From assembly GCF_030345095.1 (NCBI RefSeq), contig NZ_CP128360.1:4340001-4404000 (forward strand): a stretch of 64,000 nucleotides of DNA. Direction: 5' to 3'. Shown here piece after piece: positions 1 through 8,966 of the stretch. Below the pieces are notes generated by a model that worked only from the letters and a program-made list of their open reading frames with translations, ran no database searches and was not told the origin of the DNA. Source of the stretch: Solwaraspora sp. WMMA2056. Its GTDB lineage: Bacteria > Actinomycetota > Actinomycetes > Mycobacteriales > Micromonosporaceae. A program made the position numbers and the translations under genes. Numbering within the stretch: the stretch's first letter is position 1; each line of letters opens with the position of its first letter.

Positions 1-1185
1 GTACAGGCCGGCCAGCGCGTCCGGCTGGCTGGGGATCACCGAGGGCGCGACGCCCATGGCGCGCAGAAAGTGCTCGTGTACCTGTTCCGGCGTGACTGGG
101 CGGAGTTCCGTCCCCCGCAGGTGCGCGTACAACTGCCCGTCCGGAAACTGGCTCATGACCGCGCGCGCAGCGTGCAGGGCCAGTGCGCTCTTGCCTACCC
201 CCGCCGCTCCGCTGATCACTATCAGCGGTGGCGTCTCGTCGGCCGAGGCGTCGGTGAGGGTGGTGCGGATCTCCACGACGGTGCTGCTGCGACCAATGAA
301 GCCTCGGTGGGACACCGGAAGTTGTCGGGGCACCGGTGGCTGTGCCGTGGGCGCCGGCGGGGCGGATGCGACCCAGGCCACCGTGGAGTCCGCCTCCAGG
401 ATCGCCCGTTCCATGTCTCTGAGGTCGTCGCCCGGGTCGAGCCCATGCTCCTCGACCAGCATCGTCCGGGCCTGCCGGAAGGCCTCCAGTGCCTCGGCCT
501 GCCTCCCGTCCCGGTAGAGGGCGAGCATCAGCTGGGCGTGGCCCTTCTCTCGGAGCGGGTGGGCCACCACGAACTGCCGTAGCTCGCCGACGAGCTCGTG
601 GTGGCGCCCGAGCTCCAACTCCAGCCCGAGACACTCCTCGGTGACGGCCAGACGGTCCTCGTTGAGCTGTACGGCTGCGGACTGGACGAGTCGGCTCCGC
701 ACGTCCGAGACAGCCTCTCCGCGCCACAGACCAAGCCCCCGGCGGAGAGTCCGCACCGCGGTGGCGTGCTGCCCGGTGCGGGCCGCGTCCCGCCCGAGTG
801 CCACCAACTGCCGGAAGTGGTGGGCATCCACACTCTCTCCGGCCACCTGGACGGAGTACCCTTTGCCGTGCGTGACGATCACGTCGGGGATTCCGAGTTG
901 ATCCAGCTGGGAGCGGAGCTTCGAGATGGCGATGTAGATCTGGGCCTGTGCGGTGGACGGTGGCCGTTCGTCCCAGACGGCGGTGATGAGCCGCTCCGCG
1001 GGTATCACCTTGCCGAACTCCAGTAGCAGCGTCGCCAGGATCACCCGCTGCCGGGTCCCCCGGATGTTCTCGGGCCTGCCGTCGACGAGCATGTCGAACG
1101 GACCGAGCAGCCGAAACTGGACGGCGCGGTCGTAGTGCTGTGGCTCCGTCGGGTCGGGCTCACCTCTATCGATGGGTGACTCCAT
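1..1185 (-). CDS. SARP/AfsR-type transcriptional activator (3' part outside window)
   Basis: The N-terminal part of a pathway-specific regulator; the gene runs off the left edge. The translation opens with a winged-helix OmpR-like DNA-binding domain (FRLLGPFDMLVDG, about residues 22-34). A bacterial transcriptional activator domain follows (LVEEHGLDPGDDLRDME near residue 260), then an NB-ARC NTPase with P-loop ISGAAGVGKSALALHAA. This order is that of AfsR/SARP proteins, which activate antibiotic gene clusters. Two in-frame ATGs lie at 1194 and 1185. GGAGGG sits directly against the first but 9 nt before the second, so 1185 is preferred. The gene is the last of a long minus-strand series and is the obvious candidate regulator of it. 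Confidence 0.9.
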   Translation of the reverse strand, partial: MESPIDRGEPDPTEPQHYDRAVQFRLLGPFDMLVDGRPENIRGTRQRVILATLLLEFGKVIPAERLITAVWDERPPSTAQAQIYIAISKLRSQLDQLGIPDVIVTHGKGYSVQVAGESVDAHHFRQLVALGRDAARTGQHATAVRTLRRGLGLWRGEAVSDVRSRLVQSAAVQLNEDRLAVTEECLGLELELGRHHELVGELRQFVVAHPLREKGHAQLMLALYRDGRQAEALEAFRQARTMLVEEHGLDPGDDLRDMERAILEADSTVAWVASAPPAPTAQPPVPRQLPVSHRGFIGRSSTVVEIRTTLTDASADETPPLIVISGAAGVGKSALALHAARAVMSQFPDGQLYAHLRGTELRPVTPEQVHEHFLRAMGVAPSVIPSQPDALAGLY

Positions 1186-1354
1186 CGATCCCATCCCTCC
1201 GCGCCTGCTACGGCCCACCAAGGTGTTGCCCGCAAGGCTACCCGACGGTGACAGCCCGAAGTGGCGTCGGCGGAGGTGCGTCATGTTGCACCGGCTGCCA
1301 ACGACACGGTGACCAGGTGCGACCCGTCAGCTGAAGACGGTGCGACCGCCGTAC

Positions 1355-1708
1355 CTAGCCGCTCGGTCGGTCGACGGTCGTCAGACGGCGTACCGACAAG
1401 GCGGCCGGAGTGACCGCCACCAGCAGCCGCACGTTCTCGTAGGGGCGGGTGACGCGGAAACAGAAGTCCAGCGACGACACCAGCGGTTCCAGGCCCATGG
1501 CCGAGAAGTAGCCATCGAGATCCACCGCCAGTCGGTACCGGCCGCAGGCTCTGGAGATCCGCTGGCCCACGACGCCGCCGGTGGCGTCGGTGCGGGCGCT
1601 CAGCATGGTCTGCCACACGGCGTCGACCTCACAGGACAACGCCACCGGGACGCCCTCGGCGGGACGTCCGAACGTCTGGTCCATCACCTCGACTGAGATC
1701 GACCGCAT
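1355..1708 (-). CDS. Transthyretin-like protein, probably not an active HIU hydrolase
   Basis: 117 aa. The start (VEVMDQTFGRPAEGVPVAL) matches the opening strand of transthyretin/5-hydroxyisourate hydrolase proteins, and the spacing to GRYRLAVDLDGYF and YENVRLLVAV also fits. The usual N-terminal HVLD histidine is replaced by EVMD, and the diagnostic C-terminal YRGS is absent (the end is TVDRPSG). It is therefore unlikely to hydrolyse 5-hydroxyisourate. GGAAGG stands 8 nt before the ATG. It lies between the HAD phosphatase and the SARP gene on the same strand, so I infer a role in the same pathway, perhaps as a repurposed cyclase or hydrolase fold. Fold assignment is fair; function is unknown. 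Confidence 0.6.
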   Translation of the reverse strand: MRSISVEVMDQTFGRPAEGVPVALSCEVDAVWQTMLSARTDATGGVVGQRISRACGRYRLAVDLDGYFSAMGLEPLVSSLDFCFRVTRPYENVRLLVAVTPAALSVRRLTTVDRPSG

Positions 1709-1797
1709 CTCGGTTGCCTTCCGGAGGGAGGGGTGATCCCGGGCTGCCGCCGCATCGAGTCAGGATCACGGCGATCCGGGTCGAATCGGCGGAAGGT

Positions 1798-2490
1798 TCA
1801 CCGGCTGACCGCAGACTCCAGCTGCCGGTTCCGCCAGTGGTCGAGGAGCCCGGGAAGCTCCGTCATGGTGGCGAAAGTGGTGGCACCTGCGGCGGCCAGC
1901 ACCGTGGCCAGCCGGCCGGCCGGGGTACCCGTGTCCGGTGGTGCGTACCCGAAGACCGTCATCGCGGCGCTGACACCGGCGCGGACCCCCACCAGGCTGT
2001 CCTCGATCACCGCGCACCGGGCTGGCCGACAACCGAAGTCGTCGGCGGCGCGCAGGAACAGGTCCGGGTCCGGCTTCCAGGTCTGATGATCGTACGCACT
2101 GTAGATCCTGCCATCGACGTACCTCAGCAGGCCGGTCAGGGTGAGTACGTATCTGATCTTCTCCATCGGCGCGCTCGACGCGACGCAGAAGGTGGTGTCG
2201 AGGTCCCGGAGCACCTGGGCCACCCCCGGCACCGGCCGCAGCTCCCGAGCGAACCGCTGCGCCGTCCGCTGCCGGAACTCCGCGACGAACGAGTCCCGCA
2301 GCCGCGCGCCGGCCATGGTCTCCAGCTCGGCCACCCACTCGGCGACCTTGCGTCCATGAATGAGTTCCAGCGCCTCCCCGGTGTTCACCGCGACACCCCG
2401 CTCGGCAGCCATCTCCCGGGCGACCTGGGCGCTCAGGATCTCGCTGTCGACAAGTACGCCGTCACAGTCGAAAATGATCAGTTCGGACAT
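1798..2490 (-). CDS. HAD-superfamily phosphatase, beta-phosphoglucomutase-like
   Basis: 230 aa, the usual length for subfamily I HAD sugar phosphatases or phosphomutases. Motif I is FDCDGVLVDSE (residues 7-17, nucleophile Asp and acid/base Asp). Motif II is the Ser in CVASSAPMEKI, motif III is the Lys in TWKPDPDLF, and motif IV is VIEDSLVG. GAGAGG precedes the ATG at 2490. It follows cysN by about 40 nt and probably shares its transcript. With a transaldolase-like gene in the same cluster, dephosphorylation of a sugar-phosphate intermediate is a reasonable inference. Removal of 3'-phosphoadenosine phosphate is less likely, since that activity belongs to other families. Confidence 0.85.
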   Translation of the reverse strand: MSELIIFDCDGVLVDSEILSAQVAREMAAERGVAVNTGEALELIHGRKVAEWVAELETMAGARLRDSFVAEFRQRTAQRFARELRPVPGVAQVLRDLDTTFCVASSAPMEKIRYVLTLTGLLRYVDGRIYSAYDHQTWKPDPDLFLRAADDFGCRPARCAVIEDSLVGVRAGVSAAMTVFGYAPPDTGTPAGRLATVLAAAGATTFATMTELPGLLDHWRNRQLESAVSR

Positions 2491-2529
2491 GGTCGCCTCT
2501 CGCCGTCAGTCTGGTCGGTGCAGTGTCGA

Positions 2530-3792
2530 TCAGCCGGTCATGCCGGCGGCGATCGTGTCGCCGCGGCTCTTGTCGATCACCAGGAACGATCCGGTTCGCC
2601 GGTACTGCGGATAGTCGTCCAGTGGAAGTGGCCGGTCCAGCTCCAGCGCCACCCGACCGATGTCGTTGACCTGGAGCACCTCCGGCCCGGTGACCCGGCG
2701 CAGCGTCGCCAGGTCCAGACGGTCCACGAGCCGGGTCACCGTGGCGTCGACGATCTGGGTTCCGTGCCTGATCAGGTAGCGGTCGCCCGCCCGCAGTCCA
2801 CCGCCGGTGAGCACACACAGGGTCGGCGTCAGGTGGCGGCGTACCAGGGGGCTGCTGGCCAGCGGCGCGATCAGGTCACCCCGGTGCACGTCGACGGGGT
2901 CGGCGAGCCGCACCGTCACCGACTGCGGGGCGGTCGCCACCGTGGCCGGCCGGCCGAGGACGTCGATCGACTCGATCACGGAGGTCCGGCCGGCGGGCAG
3001 GACCGCGACCGGCTCACCCACCCGCAGCGTACCGGCGACGAGCTGCCCGGCCGGGAGCTGCCGTCCGTCGTCGGCGGTGAGTGTGCACTGCACCGGAAGC
3101 CGCGCCGCCTGTGCGACATCGGTATCGCCGACGGGTACGGATTCGAGGTACTCGAGCAAGGTGGGACCGCCGTACCAGTCGGTGTGTGCCGATGGGGCGA
3201 TGACGTTGTCCCCGCGCAGCGCTGACACCGGGATGGTGGCCACCTCCGGGACGCCGAGCCGGTCGGCGCATTCGGCGAAGGCCTGGGCCGTACGGGCGAA
3301 GGTCTGCTCGTCCCAGTCGACCAGATCCATCTTGTTCACCGCCGCGACCACCCGGGGGACCCGTAGCAGGGCCGCAACCGCGGTGTGGCGCCGGGTCTGC
3401 TCCACCACGCCCTTGCGGGCATCGATCAGCACCACCGTCACCTGCGCGGTCGACGATCCGGTCACCATGTTCCGGGTGTACTGCACGTGCCCGGGGTTGT
3501 CGGCCAGGACGAACCGTCGACTGGCGGTGGCGAAGTACCGGTACGCGACGTCGATGGTGATTCCCTGTTCGCGCTCGGCGCGCAGCCCGTCGGTCAGCAG
3601 AGCCAGGTCCGGCCCGTCCTGGCCGTTGACCGGCGACCGGGCCCCGATCGCGGCGAGCTGGTCGCTGAGCACCGACCTCGAGTCGTAGAGCAAACGTCCC
3701 ACCAGCGTGGACTTGCCGTCGTCGACCGAACCGGCCGTGGCGACCCGGAGCAGGTCCGCGTCGCCACCGGATGCCTTCAGGTAGTCGGCCAT
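2530..3792 (-). CDS. cysN: Sulfate adenylyltransferase subunit 1 (GTPase)
   Basis: 420 aa, translation-factor-type GTPase subunit of ATP sulfurylase. It couples GTP hydrolysis to formation of adenosine 5'-phosphosulfate (APS). The P-loop is GSVDDGKS at residues 21-28, switch II is DNPGH at 99-103, and NKMD is at 153-156. Two beta-barrel domains follow. It ends where stand-alone CysN ends and lacks the C-terminal APS kinase found in fused CysNC proteins. The ATG overlaps the cysD stop by one base (TGATG), so the subunits are translationally coupled. Its place beside a sulfotransferase suggests supply of activated sulfate for product sulfation rather than general assimilation. Confidence 0.96.
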   Translation of the reverse strand: MADYLKASGGDADLLRVATAGSVDDGKSTLVGRLLYDSRSVLSDQLAAIGARSPVNGQDGPDLALLTDGLRAEREQGITIDVAYRYFATASRRFVLADNPGHVQYTRNMVTGSSTAQVTVVLIDARKGVVEQTRRHTAVAALLRVPRVVAAVNKMDLVDWDEQTFARTAQAFAECADRLGVPEVATIPVSALRGDNVIAPSAHTDWYGGPTLLEYLESVPVGDTDVAQAARLPVQCTLTADDGRQLPAGQLVAGTLRVGEPVAVLPAGRTSVIESIDVLGRPATVATAPQSVTVRLADPVDVHRGDLIAPLASSPLVRRHLTPTLCVLTGGGLRAGDRYLIRHGTQIVDATVTRLVDRLDLATLRRVTGPEVLQVNDIGRVALELDRPLPLDDYPQYRRTGSFLVIDKSRGDTIAAGMTG

Positions 3793-4739
3793 CAGAAGTA
3801 CCCCTCTCGCTTGCGGTCCTCCATGGCAGACTCGCAGAGCCGGTCGTCGATTCGGCTCGCTCCGCGCTCGCTCACCCGGGACGAGGTGATCTCCGTGATC
3901 ACGTCGCGGACCGTGCCGGCCGTCGACTCCACTGCCCCGGTGCAGGACATGTCGCCCACCGTGCGGTAACGCACCCGGCGGTTGACGACCCGCTCGTCCC
4001 CGCGTGGGCCACCCCAGCGGCCGGGTGCCAGCCAGGAGCCGTCGCGGGCGAAGACCTGCCGAAGGTGGCTGAAGTAGATCGACGGCAGCTCGATACCCTC
4101 CCGCTCGATGTACTGCCAGACATCCAGCTCGGTCCAGTCGGACAACGGAAAGACCCGGACGTGCTCACCGGACACGTGCAGCCCGTTGTAGAGCTGCCAC
4201 AGCTCCGGTCGTTGCCGACGGGGGTCCCAGGCGCCGAACTCGTCACGCAGGGAGAAGACCCGCTCCTTGGCACGCGCCTTCTCCTCGTCGCGGCGGGCCC
4301 CGCCGATCAGCGCATCGAAGCGGTGCCGCGCCACACTGTCCAACAGCGGGACGGTCTGTAGCTTGTTTCTGCTGCCGTCCGGCCGCTCCGCGACCTCGCC
4401 ACGATCGAGGTAGTCCTGCACCCGGGCCACGATCAGTTCCAACCCGAGGTCGGCGACCACCCGGTCGCGGAACTCGATCACCTCGGGAAAGTTGTGGCCG
4501 GTGTCCACGTGCAGTAGCGCGAACGGAATGCGTGTCGGGGAGAAGGCCTTGCCCGCGAGGTGCACCGCGGCCATCGAATCCTTGCCGCCGGAGAAGAGAA
4601 TCGCCGGGCGTTCGAACTGACCCGCGGTCTCCCGCAGAATCGCCACCGCCTCCGCTTCGAGCTCGTCCAGGTGCGGCAACGCGGCCCTGGCTGGTCGCTG
4701 GTCCCAGTCGGACCCCGCTGCTGGCAATGTCAAGACCAT
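3792..4739 (-). CDS. cysD: Sulfate adenylyltransferase subunit 2
   Basis: 315 aa, the usual length of CysD. The ATP pyrophosphatase loop LFSGGKDSMAAVHL is at residues 48-61, and the arginine-rich GGARRDEEKARAKERVFS segment that binds APS is also visible. It forms a heterodimer with CysN and makes APS plus pyrophosphate from ATP and sulfate. The frame stays open far upstream, but the start at 4739 is set by homology (MVLTLPAAGSDWDQ) and by AAGGAG 8 nt before the ATG. No APS kinase (cysC) or PAPS reductase lies in the window, so PAPS formation would need a cysC elsewhere. Confidence 0.96.
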   Translation of the reverse strand: MVLTLPAAGSDWDQRPARAALPHLDELEAEAVAILRETAGQFERPAILFSGGKDSMAAVHLAGKAFSPTRIPFALLHVDTGHNFPEVIEFRDRVVADLGLELIVARVQDYLDRGEVAERPDGSRNKLQTVPLLDSVARHRFDALIGGARRDEEKARAKERVFSLRDEFGAWDPRRQRPELWQLYNGLHVSGEHVRVFPLSDWTELDVWQYIEREGIELPSIYFSHLRQVFARDGSWLAPGRWGGPRGDERVVNRRVRYRTVGDMSCTGAVESTAGTVRDVITEITSSRVSERGASRIDDRLCESAMEDRKREGYF

Positions 4740-4789
4740 CGAAATCTCCTTGTCCCGTAGCGAATGCATCGGATCTGGCGGTGGGCGTG

Positions 4790-6166
4790 CTACCGACGGA
4801 ACGCGGCCGCCGCGACGCCGGGTGCGTCGGTTCGGTCGGGACGACCGTCGGCGGGCGGACGCGTGGTGTCCGGCCGGCCGATCTCCGGGCCGTGCTGGAT
4901 GTCGGTTTCGGCCGGGCGGGCGTCGGGCTGCTCCGGCAGGCCCTCCCGAGGCAGCAACAGGGACAACGCGCCCAGCACCACCAGGGCGACCGCGATCATC
5001 GCGTAGATGGGCAGGAAGCTCTCGGTGACCTCGCGCAGAACCCCGGCCAGGTAGTTGCCGAGCATGCCGCCCACTCCCAACGTCACGTTCGCCACGCCGA
5101 ACACCGTGGTGGCCGCGGATCCGCTGGCGGTCTTGGCGATGTACGCCGGTACCAGACCAAAGATCGGATAGAACGCGACCGCGAACAGCACACCGGCGAC
5201 GACCGGGAACACCCCGGTCGGGGTGACGATCAGAAGCGCGGCGGAGGCGAGGATGGACCCGTAGCAGAACAGCAGTGCCAACCGGACGCCGGTCCGGTCG
5301 GAGAACCAGCCGACGAGGAACCCGGCGAACATGCCGACGAACCCGATCACTCCCCAGACCGTGGCGCTGTACTCCACCGAGAAATCGAGTCCTTCCCGCA
5401 GGTACGGCGAGAGGTAGTTCTGGAACGGCATGGTGGCGAAGCCGTTGAGGAACGTGATCGACCAGATGATCAGCATCCAGGGCACGACCATCGCCCGGGC
5501 CGCCGTCCGGGGCGGTGTCCGCCCCGTGCCCGTCGTGGGTTGCCGCGTGTGACGGAACAGGCCGAGGCGCCAGAAGACCACCGCTGCGACGACCGTCACC
5601 ACGAGCGTGCCGGAGCCGACCGTCCACCAGACACCGCGCCAGTTGTCCGCCCGCAGGAACACCGGCACCAGCAGGCTGTTGACGAAGACGCCGTAGCTGG
5701 TGCCGCTGGAGATCAGACCCAGCACCTTCCCCCGGTGCTGGTAACCGATCGCCCTGGCGACGATCTCGACCATCGGCACGTACACCGAGGCGGCGGTACC
5801 GCCGAGAACGACCAGCAGGACTCCCACGATCGCGATGTGGTCGCTCAGCGGGAGCAGCACCAGAGCGGCGCCGCAGAGCGCCACCGAGCCGATGATCACC
5901 TGTCCGCCGCCGAAGCGGGCCGCCGCCCACGCGCCGAGCAGCGCGAACAACATGAAGCCGAACTGCCCGCCTGCGGTGATCACCCCGACCGCGGTGTATC
6001 CGAAGCCCAGATCCGCGCGCATGTCCGTCACCAGCTGAGCGAACAGGTAGAAGCCGAAACCGTAGGTCGCGGCGACGAAGCTGGTCAGCAGCACGGTGAG
6101 AACGACGGCGGTGAGTCCGGCGGTACGCGGTCGCCGCGCCGCCGGTTGGATCGTTGAACTGCTCAT
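4790..6166 (-). CDS. MFS transporter, 12-TM, putative exporter
   Basis: 458 aa with about 12 hydrophobic segments, starting at TAVVLTVLLTSFVAATYGFGF and ending near residue 415. A charged tail rich in Arg, Pro and Asp follows. Between TM2 and TM3 the loop is GAWAAARFGGGQ, a relaxed form of the family motif A. Closest in style to the MFS group of monocarboxylate/oxalate-formate type carriers. It lies 50 nt upstream of cysD on the same strand, with GGAAGG before the ATG. I infer export of the cluster product, or of a charged sulfated intermediate. Uptake of a precursor is an alternative. The substrate cannot be read from sequence. Confidence 0.85.
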   Translation of the reverse strand: MSSSTIQPAARRPRTAGLTAVVLTVLLTSFVAATYGFGFYLFAQLVTDMRADLGFGYTAVGVITAGGQFGFMLFALLGAWAAARFGGGQVIIGSVALCGAALVLLPLSDHIAIVGVLLVVLGGTAASVYVPMVEIVARAIGYQHRGKVLGLISSGTSYGVFVNSLLVPVFLRADNWRGVWWTVGSGTLVVTVVAAVVFWRLGLFRHTRQPTTGTGRTPPRTAARAMVVPWMLIIWSITFLNGFATMPFQNYLSPYLREGLDFSVEYSATVWGVIGFVGMFAGFLVGWFSDRTGVRLALLFCYGSILASAALLIVTPTGVFPVVAGVLFAVAFYPIFGLVPAYIAKTASGSAATTVFGVANVTLGVGGMLGNYLAGVLREVTESFLPIYAMIAVALVVLGALSLLLPREGLPEQPDARPAETDIQHGPEIGRPDTTRPPADGRPDRTDAPGVAAAAFRR

Positions 6167-6211
6167 GGTCCTTCCTCTGTGGCTGTAGGCGGTCGCATGG
6201 GCCGGTGGTCG

Positions 6212-7006
6212 CTACTGCCGCTGGGCGACGTGGATCACGAAGTCCGGGTCCGTGTCGGGGCGGTATGGTTGGAAGTCGCCGAAGGTACGGACGCCGCCGA
6301 AACCGTGCCCGCCCAACAGGTCGAGCAGCTCCGTGGTGAGGATCGGGTACACCTCGAGGTGGTAGGTGTGGCCGTCAGCGAACGCGTACCGGAACCGGCA
6401 CCGCTGCTTGTCGACGCTGGCCACGCTCACCCGCACCCCGGAGCCGCAGTAGTAGTGCTGGCCGGAGCTCTGGTAGCGCGCGGCGCGGATCGCGTCGAAG
6501 TTGCGATGGTCCAGCAGCAGCAGGCCACCGGGCCGGAGCATGGCGTGAAAGGACTCCAACGCCCGTACCTGGTCGGCCGGCTCGAACAGATGTGGAAACG
6601 AGCTGCCCAGGCAGAGCACCGCGTCGTAGCGCCCGGACACCGTGGCGGGCAGGTCCCGCCAGTCGGCCGGGACGAAGGGCAGCACCTGCCCTCGTGCGCG
6701 GGCGTTGTGCTCCGCCCGGCGGAGCATCTCCGCGCTGGCGTCGGCGGCGGTGACCTGGAACCCGGCCTCGGCCAACCGGACCGCGTGGTATCCGGTGCCG
6801 GTGGCGACGTCCAGCACCTGCCGGGCACCGGCAGCCCGAAGGATGTCGACGAAGAACTGTCCTTCGCTCTGGCCCCGCCGGTCCCAGTCGATCAGCTCGT
6901 CCCAACGGTCGACGAACGGCCGTACGTACTGGTCCGCGTGGTCATCGGCGAGTTCGGTGGGGGCTGCCGACGTCGGCGGTCCGCTCGTCGTGGTCGCGTA
7001 GGTCAT
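6212..7006 (-). CDS. Class I SAM-dependent methyltransferase
   Basis: 264 aa from the chosen ATG. Motif I of the Rossmann-like SAM fold is VLDVATGTGYHAVRLAEAGFQ, followed by the acidic strand VTAADAS and by YDAVLCLGSSFPHLF. This resembles glycine/sarcosine N-methyltransferase-like and small-molecule methyltransferases. An ATG at 7018 is also in frame, but GGAG lies inside that stretch, 5-6 nt before the ATG at 7006, which is preferred. It belongs to the co-directional cluster between the exporter and the saccharopine-dehydrogenase-like gene. N- or O-methylation of the product is inferred; the acceptor is unknown. Confidence 0.85.
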   Translation of the reverse strand: MTYATTTSGPPTSAAPTELADDHADQYVRPFVDRWDELIDWDRRGQSEGQFFVDILRAAGARQVLDVATGTGYHAVRLAEAGFQVTAADASAEMLRRAEHNARARGQVLPFVPADWRDLPATVSGRYDAVLCLGSSFPHLFEPADQVRALESFHAMLRPGGLLLLDHRNFDAIRAARYQSSGQHYYCGSGVRVSVASVDKQRCRFRYAFADGHTYHLEVYPILTTELLDLLGGHGFGGVRTFGDFQPYRPDTDPDFVIHVAQRQ

Positions 7007-7041
7007 GGGGACTCCCATCAGCTCGGCGGAAACGTGACCGT

Positions 7042-8193
7042 TCAGCGGAACGTGGCGGCGAAGGCGGCGAACCGGTCCCGCAGTTCAGCCGCGGCGACGG
7101 CGGTCTCGGGCAGGGACAGCGTCCGGCACTCGTAGCCGAGGTACTTGCGCATGATGGCCATCTCGGGCTCGGTGAACGTCACACTGCCGTCGGCGTGAAT
7201 GGCCTCGATACCGTCGGACCGCTGGCACCGTTCGTTGATCTCGACGGCCTCGGCCAGGGTCAGACCGGCGGGCAGGTCGATCGTCCCTCCGTCGCGGTCG
7301 ACCCGGACCGGGTAGCCGCCGGGCAGGCCGTCCGGCGCCGGAACGTGGGCGAACGCGCCGCTGCCGGTGGCCATCGCGGTGAGGACCCGGACCGCCGACG
7401 CGGCGGTCAGGTGCTGGCCCGCGATGCCGCCCTGCCGCTTCAGGTCGCCGGTCAGGCGGGCGAACAGCGACTCGTGCCGAACTTGATCGGTGCGGTCCAC
7501 GCCCTGTACGGAGACCGCCAGAGCGTAGGCGCCGTCACCGGCCGTGCCGAACCTCGGCACGTAGTGGCTGAAGTAGTGCTGGGTGACCAGTTGGACCCGG
7601 ACATCCTCAGGCGGCTCGCCGAGTTCCGCCGCCGCGCTGAAGGTGAGCGCCGGAATGATGTTCGCGACGTTGCCGATCCCGATCGTGGGGGCCAGACCCA
7701 CCTGGCGCAGCACCGGGCCGACGGCGTCCGGGAACGCGGCGTTGACCACCCTGGCGTGGCTGCCGGACATCCGGACCGCCTGCATGAGCTGGTAGTTCAG
7801 GGTGAGGTGCATCGGCAGCCACGGGCCGAACTGGGCCTCGTCGAGTGCCTCGAAGATGTCCTTGGGCAGCCTGGTGATGACGTGCCAGGCCTGCAGCGAG
7901 GCACCCATGAAGACAACGTCCGGACGCACCCGCGCGAGCGTTTCCGCCGTTGCTGCGATGTCGTCGAGGTCCATCGACACGCTGGCGATGTCCGGGTACG
8001 AGCCGAGGTTGGCGGCCGCGAACCGGACCAGGTTGCCGAGCCGCTGGTTGCCTTCGACATCCCGGCCGGCCAGCACCAGCCGGTTGGTGGCGGGGTTCGC
8101 CGCGAGTAGTTTGGCGACCCGCGTCGACAGGTCACCCATCCCGACGATCATGATCAAGGGTCGGCGGTCGTGACTCGCTGGTGGTGCGGACAT
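7042..8193 (-). CDS. Saccharopine dehydrogenase-like NAD(P)-binding protein
   Basis: 383 aa. The N-terminal dinucleotide fold is IMIVGMGDLSTRVAKLLA, followed by NRLVLAGRD at the end of beta-2. This is typical of saccharopine dehydrogenase/homospermidine synthase-like oxidoreductases. The open frame reaches 8238, overlapping the SDR gene, but AAGGAG lies 7-8 nt before the ATG at 8193, so 8193 is chosen. The domain after residue 130 has no motif I can name. Reductive coupling of an amine and a carbonyl, or the reverse, is the usual chemistry of the superfamily. The role here is inferred from position only. Confidence 0.7.
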   Translation of the reverse strand: MSAPPASHDRRPLIMIVGMGDLSTRVAKLLAANPATNRLVLAGRDVEGNQRLGNLVRFAAANLGSYPDIASVSMDLDDIAATAETLARVRPDVVFMGASLQAWHVITRLPKDIFEALDEAQFGPWLPMHLTLNYQLMQAVRMSGSHARVVNAAFPDAVGPVLRQVGLAPTIGIGNVANIIPALTFSAAAELGEPPEDVRVQLVTQHYFSHYVPRFGTAGDGAYALAVSVQGVDRTDQVRHESLFARLTGDLKRQGGIAGQHLTAASAVRVLTAMATGSGAFAHVPAPDGLPGGYPVRVDRDGGTIDLPAGLTLAEAVEINERCQRSDGIEAIHADGSVTFTEPEMAIMRKYLGYECRTLSLPETAVAAAELRDRFAAFAATFR

Positions 8194-8234
8194 GCGACTC
8201 TCCTTCGAATGTCGGCGTACGGGGATGGCGATGG

Positions 8235-8966
8235 TCACCGCGGGTAGCAGCCGTTGTCGGCCGGGATCAGCGCGCCGGTGAGCGTCCTGGCGCGGTCGCT
8301 GAGCAGGTACGCGCAGACGTCGGCCACGTCCGCCGGGGTGATGTCGCCGGTGAGCCGCTCCTGACGCTTGTACTCGTCGTACCGGTACTGCGGGATGCGG
8401 TCGGCGATGGCGGTGTTGACCACCAGGCCGGGGGCCACGGCATTCACCCGGACATGGGGGGCGAAGTTCATCGCATTGGACTTGGTCAGTCCGATCACGC
8501 CTGCCTTTACCGTGCCGTACAGGGCGTCGGAGCTGCCGACCTCACCCGCCACGGAGGCGAGGTTCACGATCGCTCCGTCCCGGCGGGTCGCCAGCAGCCG
8601 TTCACCCAACCGGCGGGACAACCAGATCGGCCCTTTGAGATTGACCTCGATGACCTTGTCCATCGTCGTGTCGTCGTAGTCCCAGACCGGCTGACCCAGG
8701 TACATCCCGGCGTTGTTGACCAAACCGTTGATCTTGGGGTGGCGAGCGAAGACCTGGTCCATGAGCCGGTCGCAGTCCGCGCGCGACCCGACGTCGCAGT
8801 GGTACACCTCCAGGGCCCGGCCGTGGTGTTCCTCGGCCAGATGCTTGAGCGCCAGGTCGTCGATGTCGGCCGCGAGTACCGTCATTCCGGCCGTGAGGCA
8901 GTGCTGGACCAGCGCGCGGCCGATCCCGTTCGCACCGCCGGTGACGAGTACGGTGTGGATGGTCAT
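8235..8966 (-). CDS. Short-chain dehydrogenase/reductase
   Basis: 243 aa classical SDR. The cofactor motif TGGANGIG spans residues 9-16, NNAG is at 84-87, and the catalytic Ser138, Tyr150 and Lys154 lie in NLASVAGEVG and YGTVK. It therefore has a full active site and should interconvert an alcohol and a ketone with NAD(P). Its ATG overlaps the stop of the sulfotransferase gene (ATGA, 8963-8966), showing translational coupling. It may make or remove the hydroxyl group that the sulfotransferase uses; that order is inference. Confidence 0.92.
   Translation of the reverse strand: MTIHTVLVTGGANGIGRALVQHCLTAGMTVLAADIDDLALKHLAEEHHGRALEVYHCDVGSRADCDRLMDQVFARHPKINGLVNNAGMYLGQPVWDYDDTTMDKVIEVNLKGPIWLSRRLGERLLATRRDGAIVNLASVAGEVGSSDALYGTVKAGVIGLTKSNAMNFAPHVRVNAVAPGLVVNTAIADRIPQYRYDEYKRQERLTGDITPADVADVCAYLLSDRARTLTGALIPADNGCYPR

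Noticed and set aside
1714-3225. 503-residue plus-strand open frame
   Set aside because: It is antisense to the HAD and cysN genes, with the composition expected of the complementary strand of GC-rich coding DNA and no domain pattern.
4740-5930. N-terminal extension of cysD to 712 residues
   Set aside because: It is the antiphase of the MFS gene; homology and a ribosome site put the CysD start at 4739.
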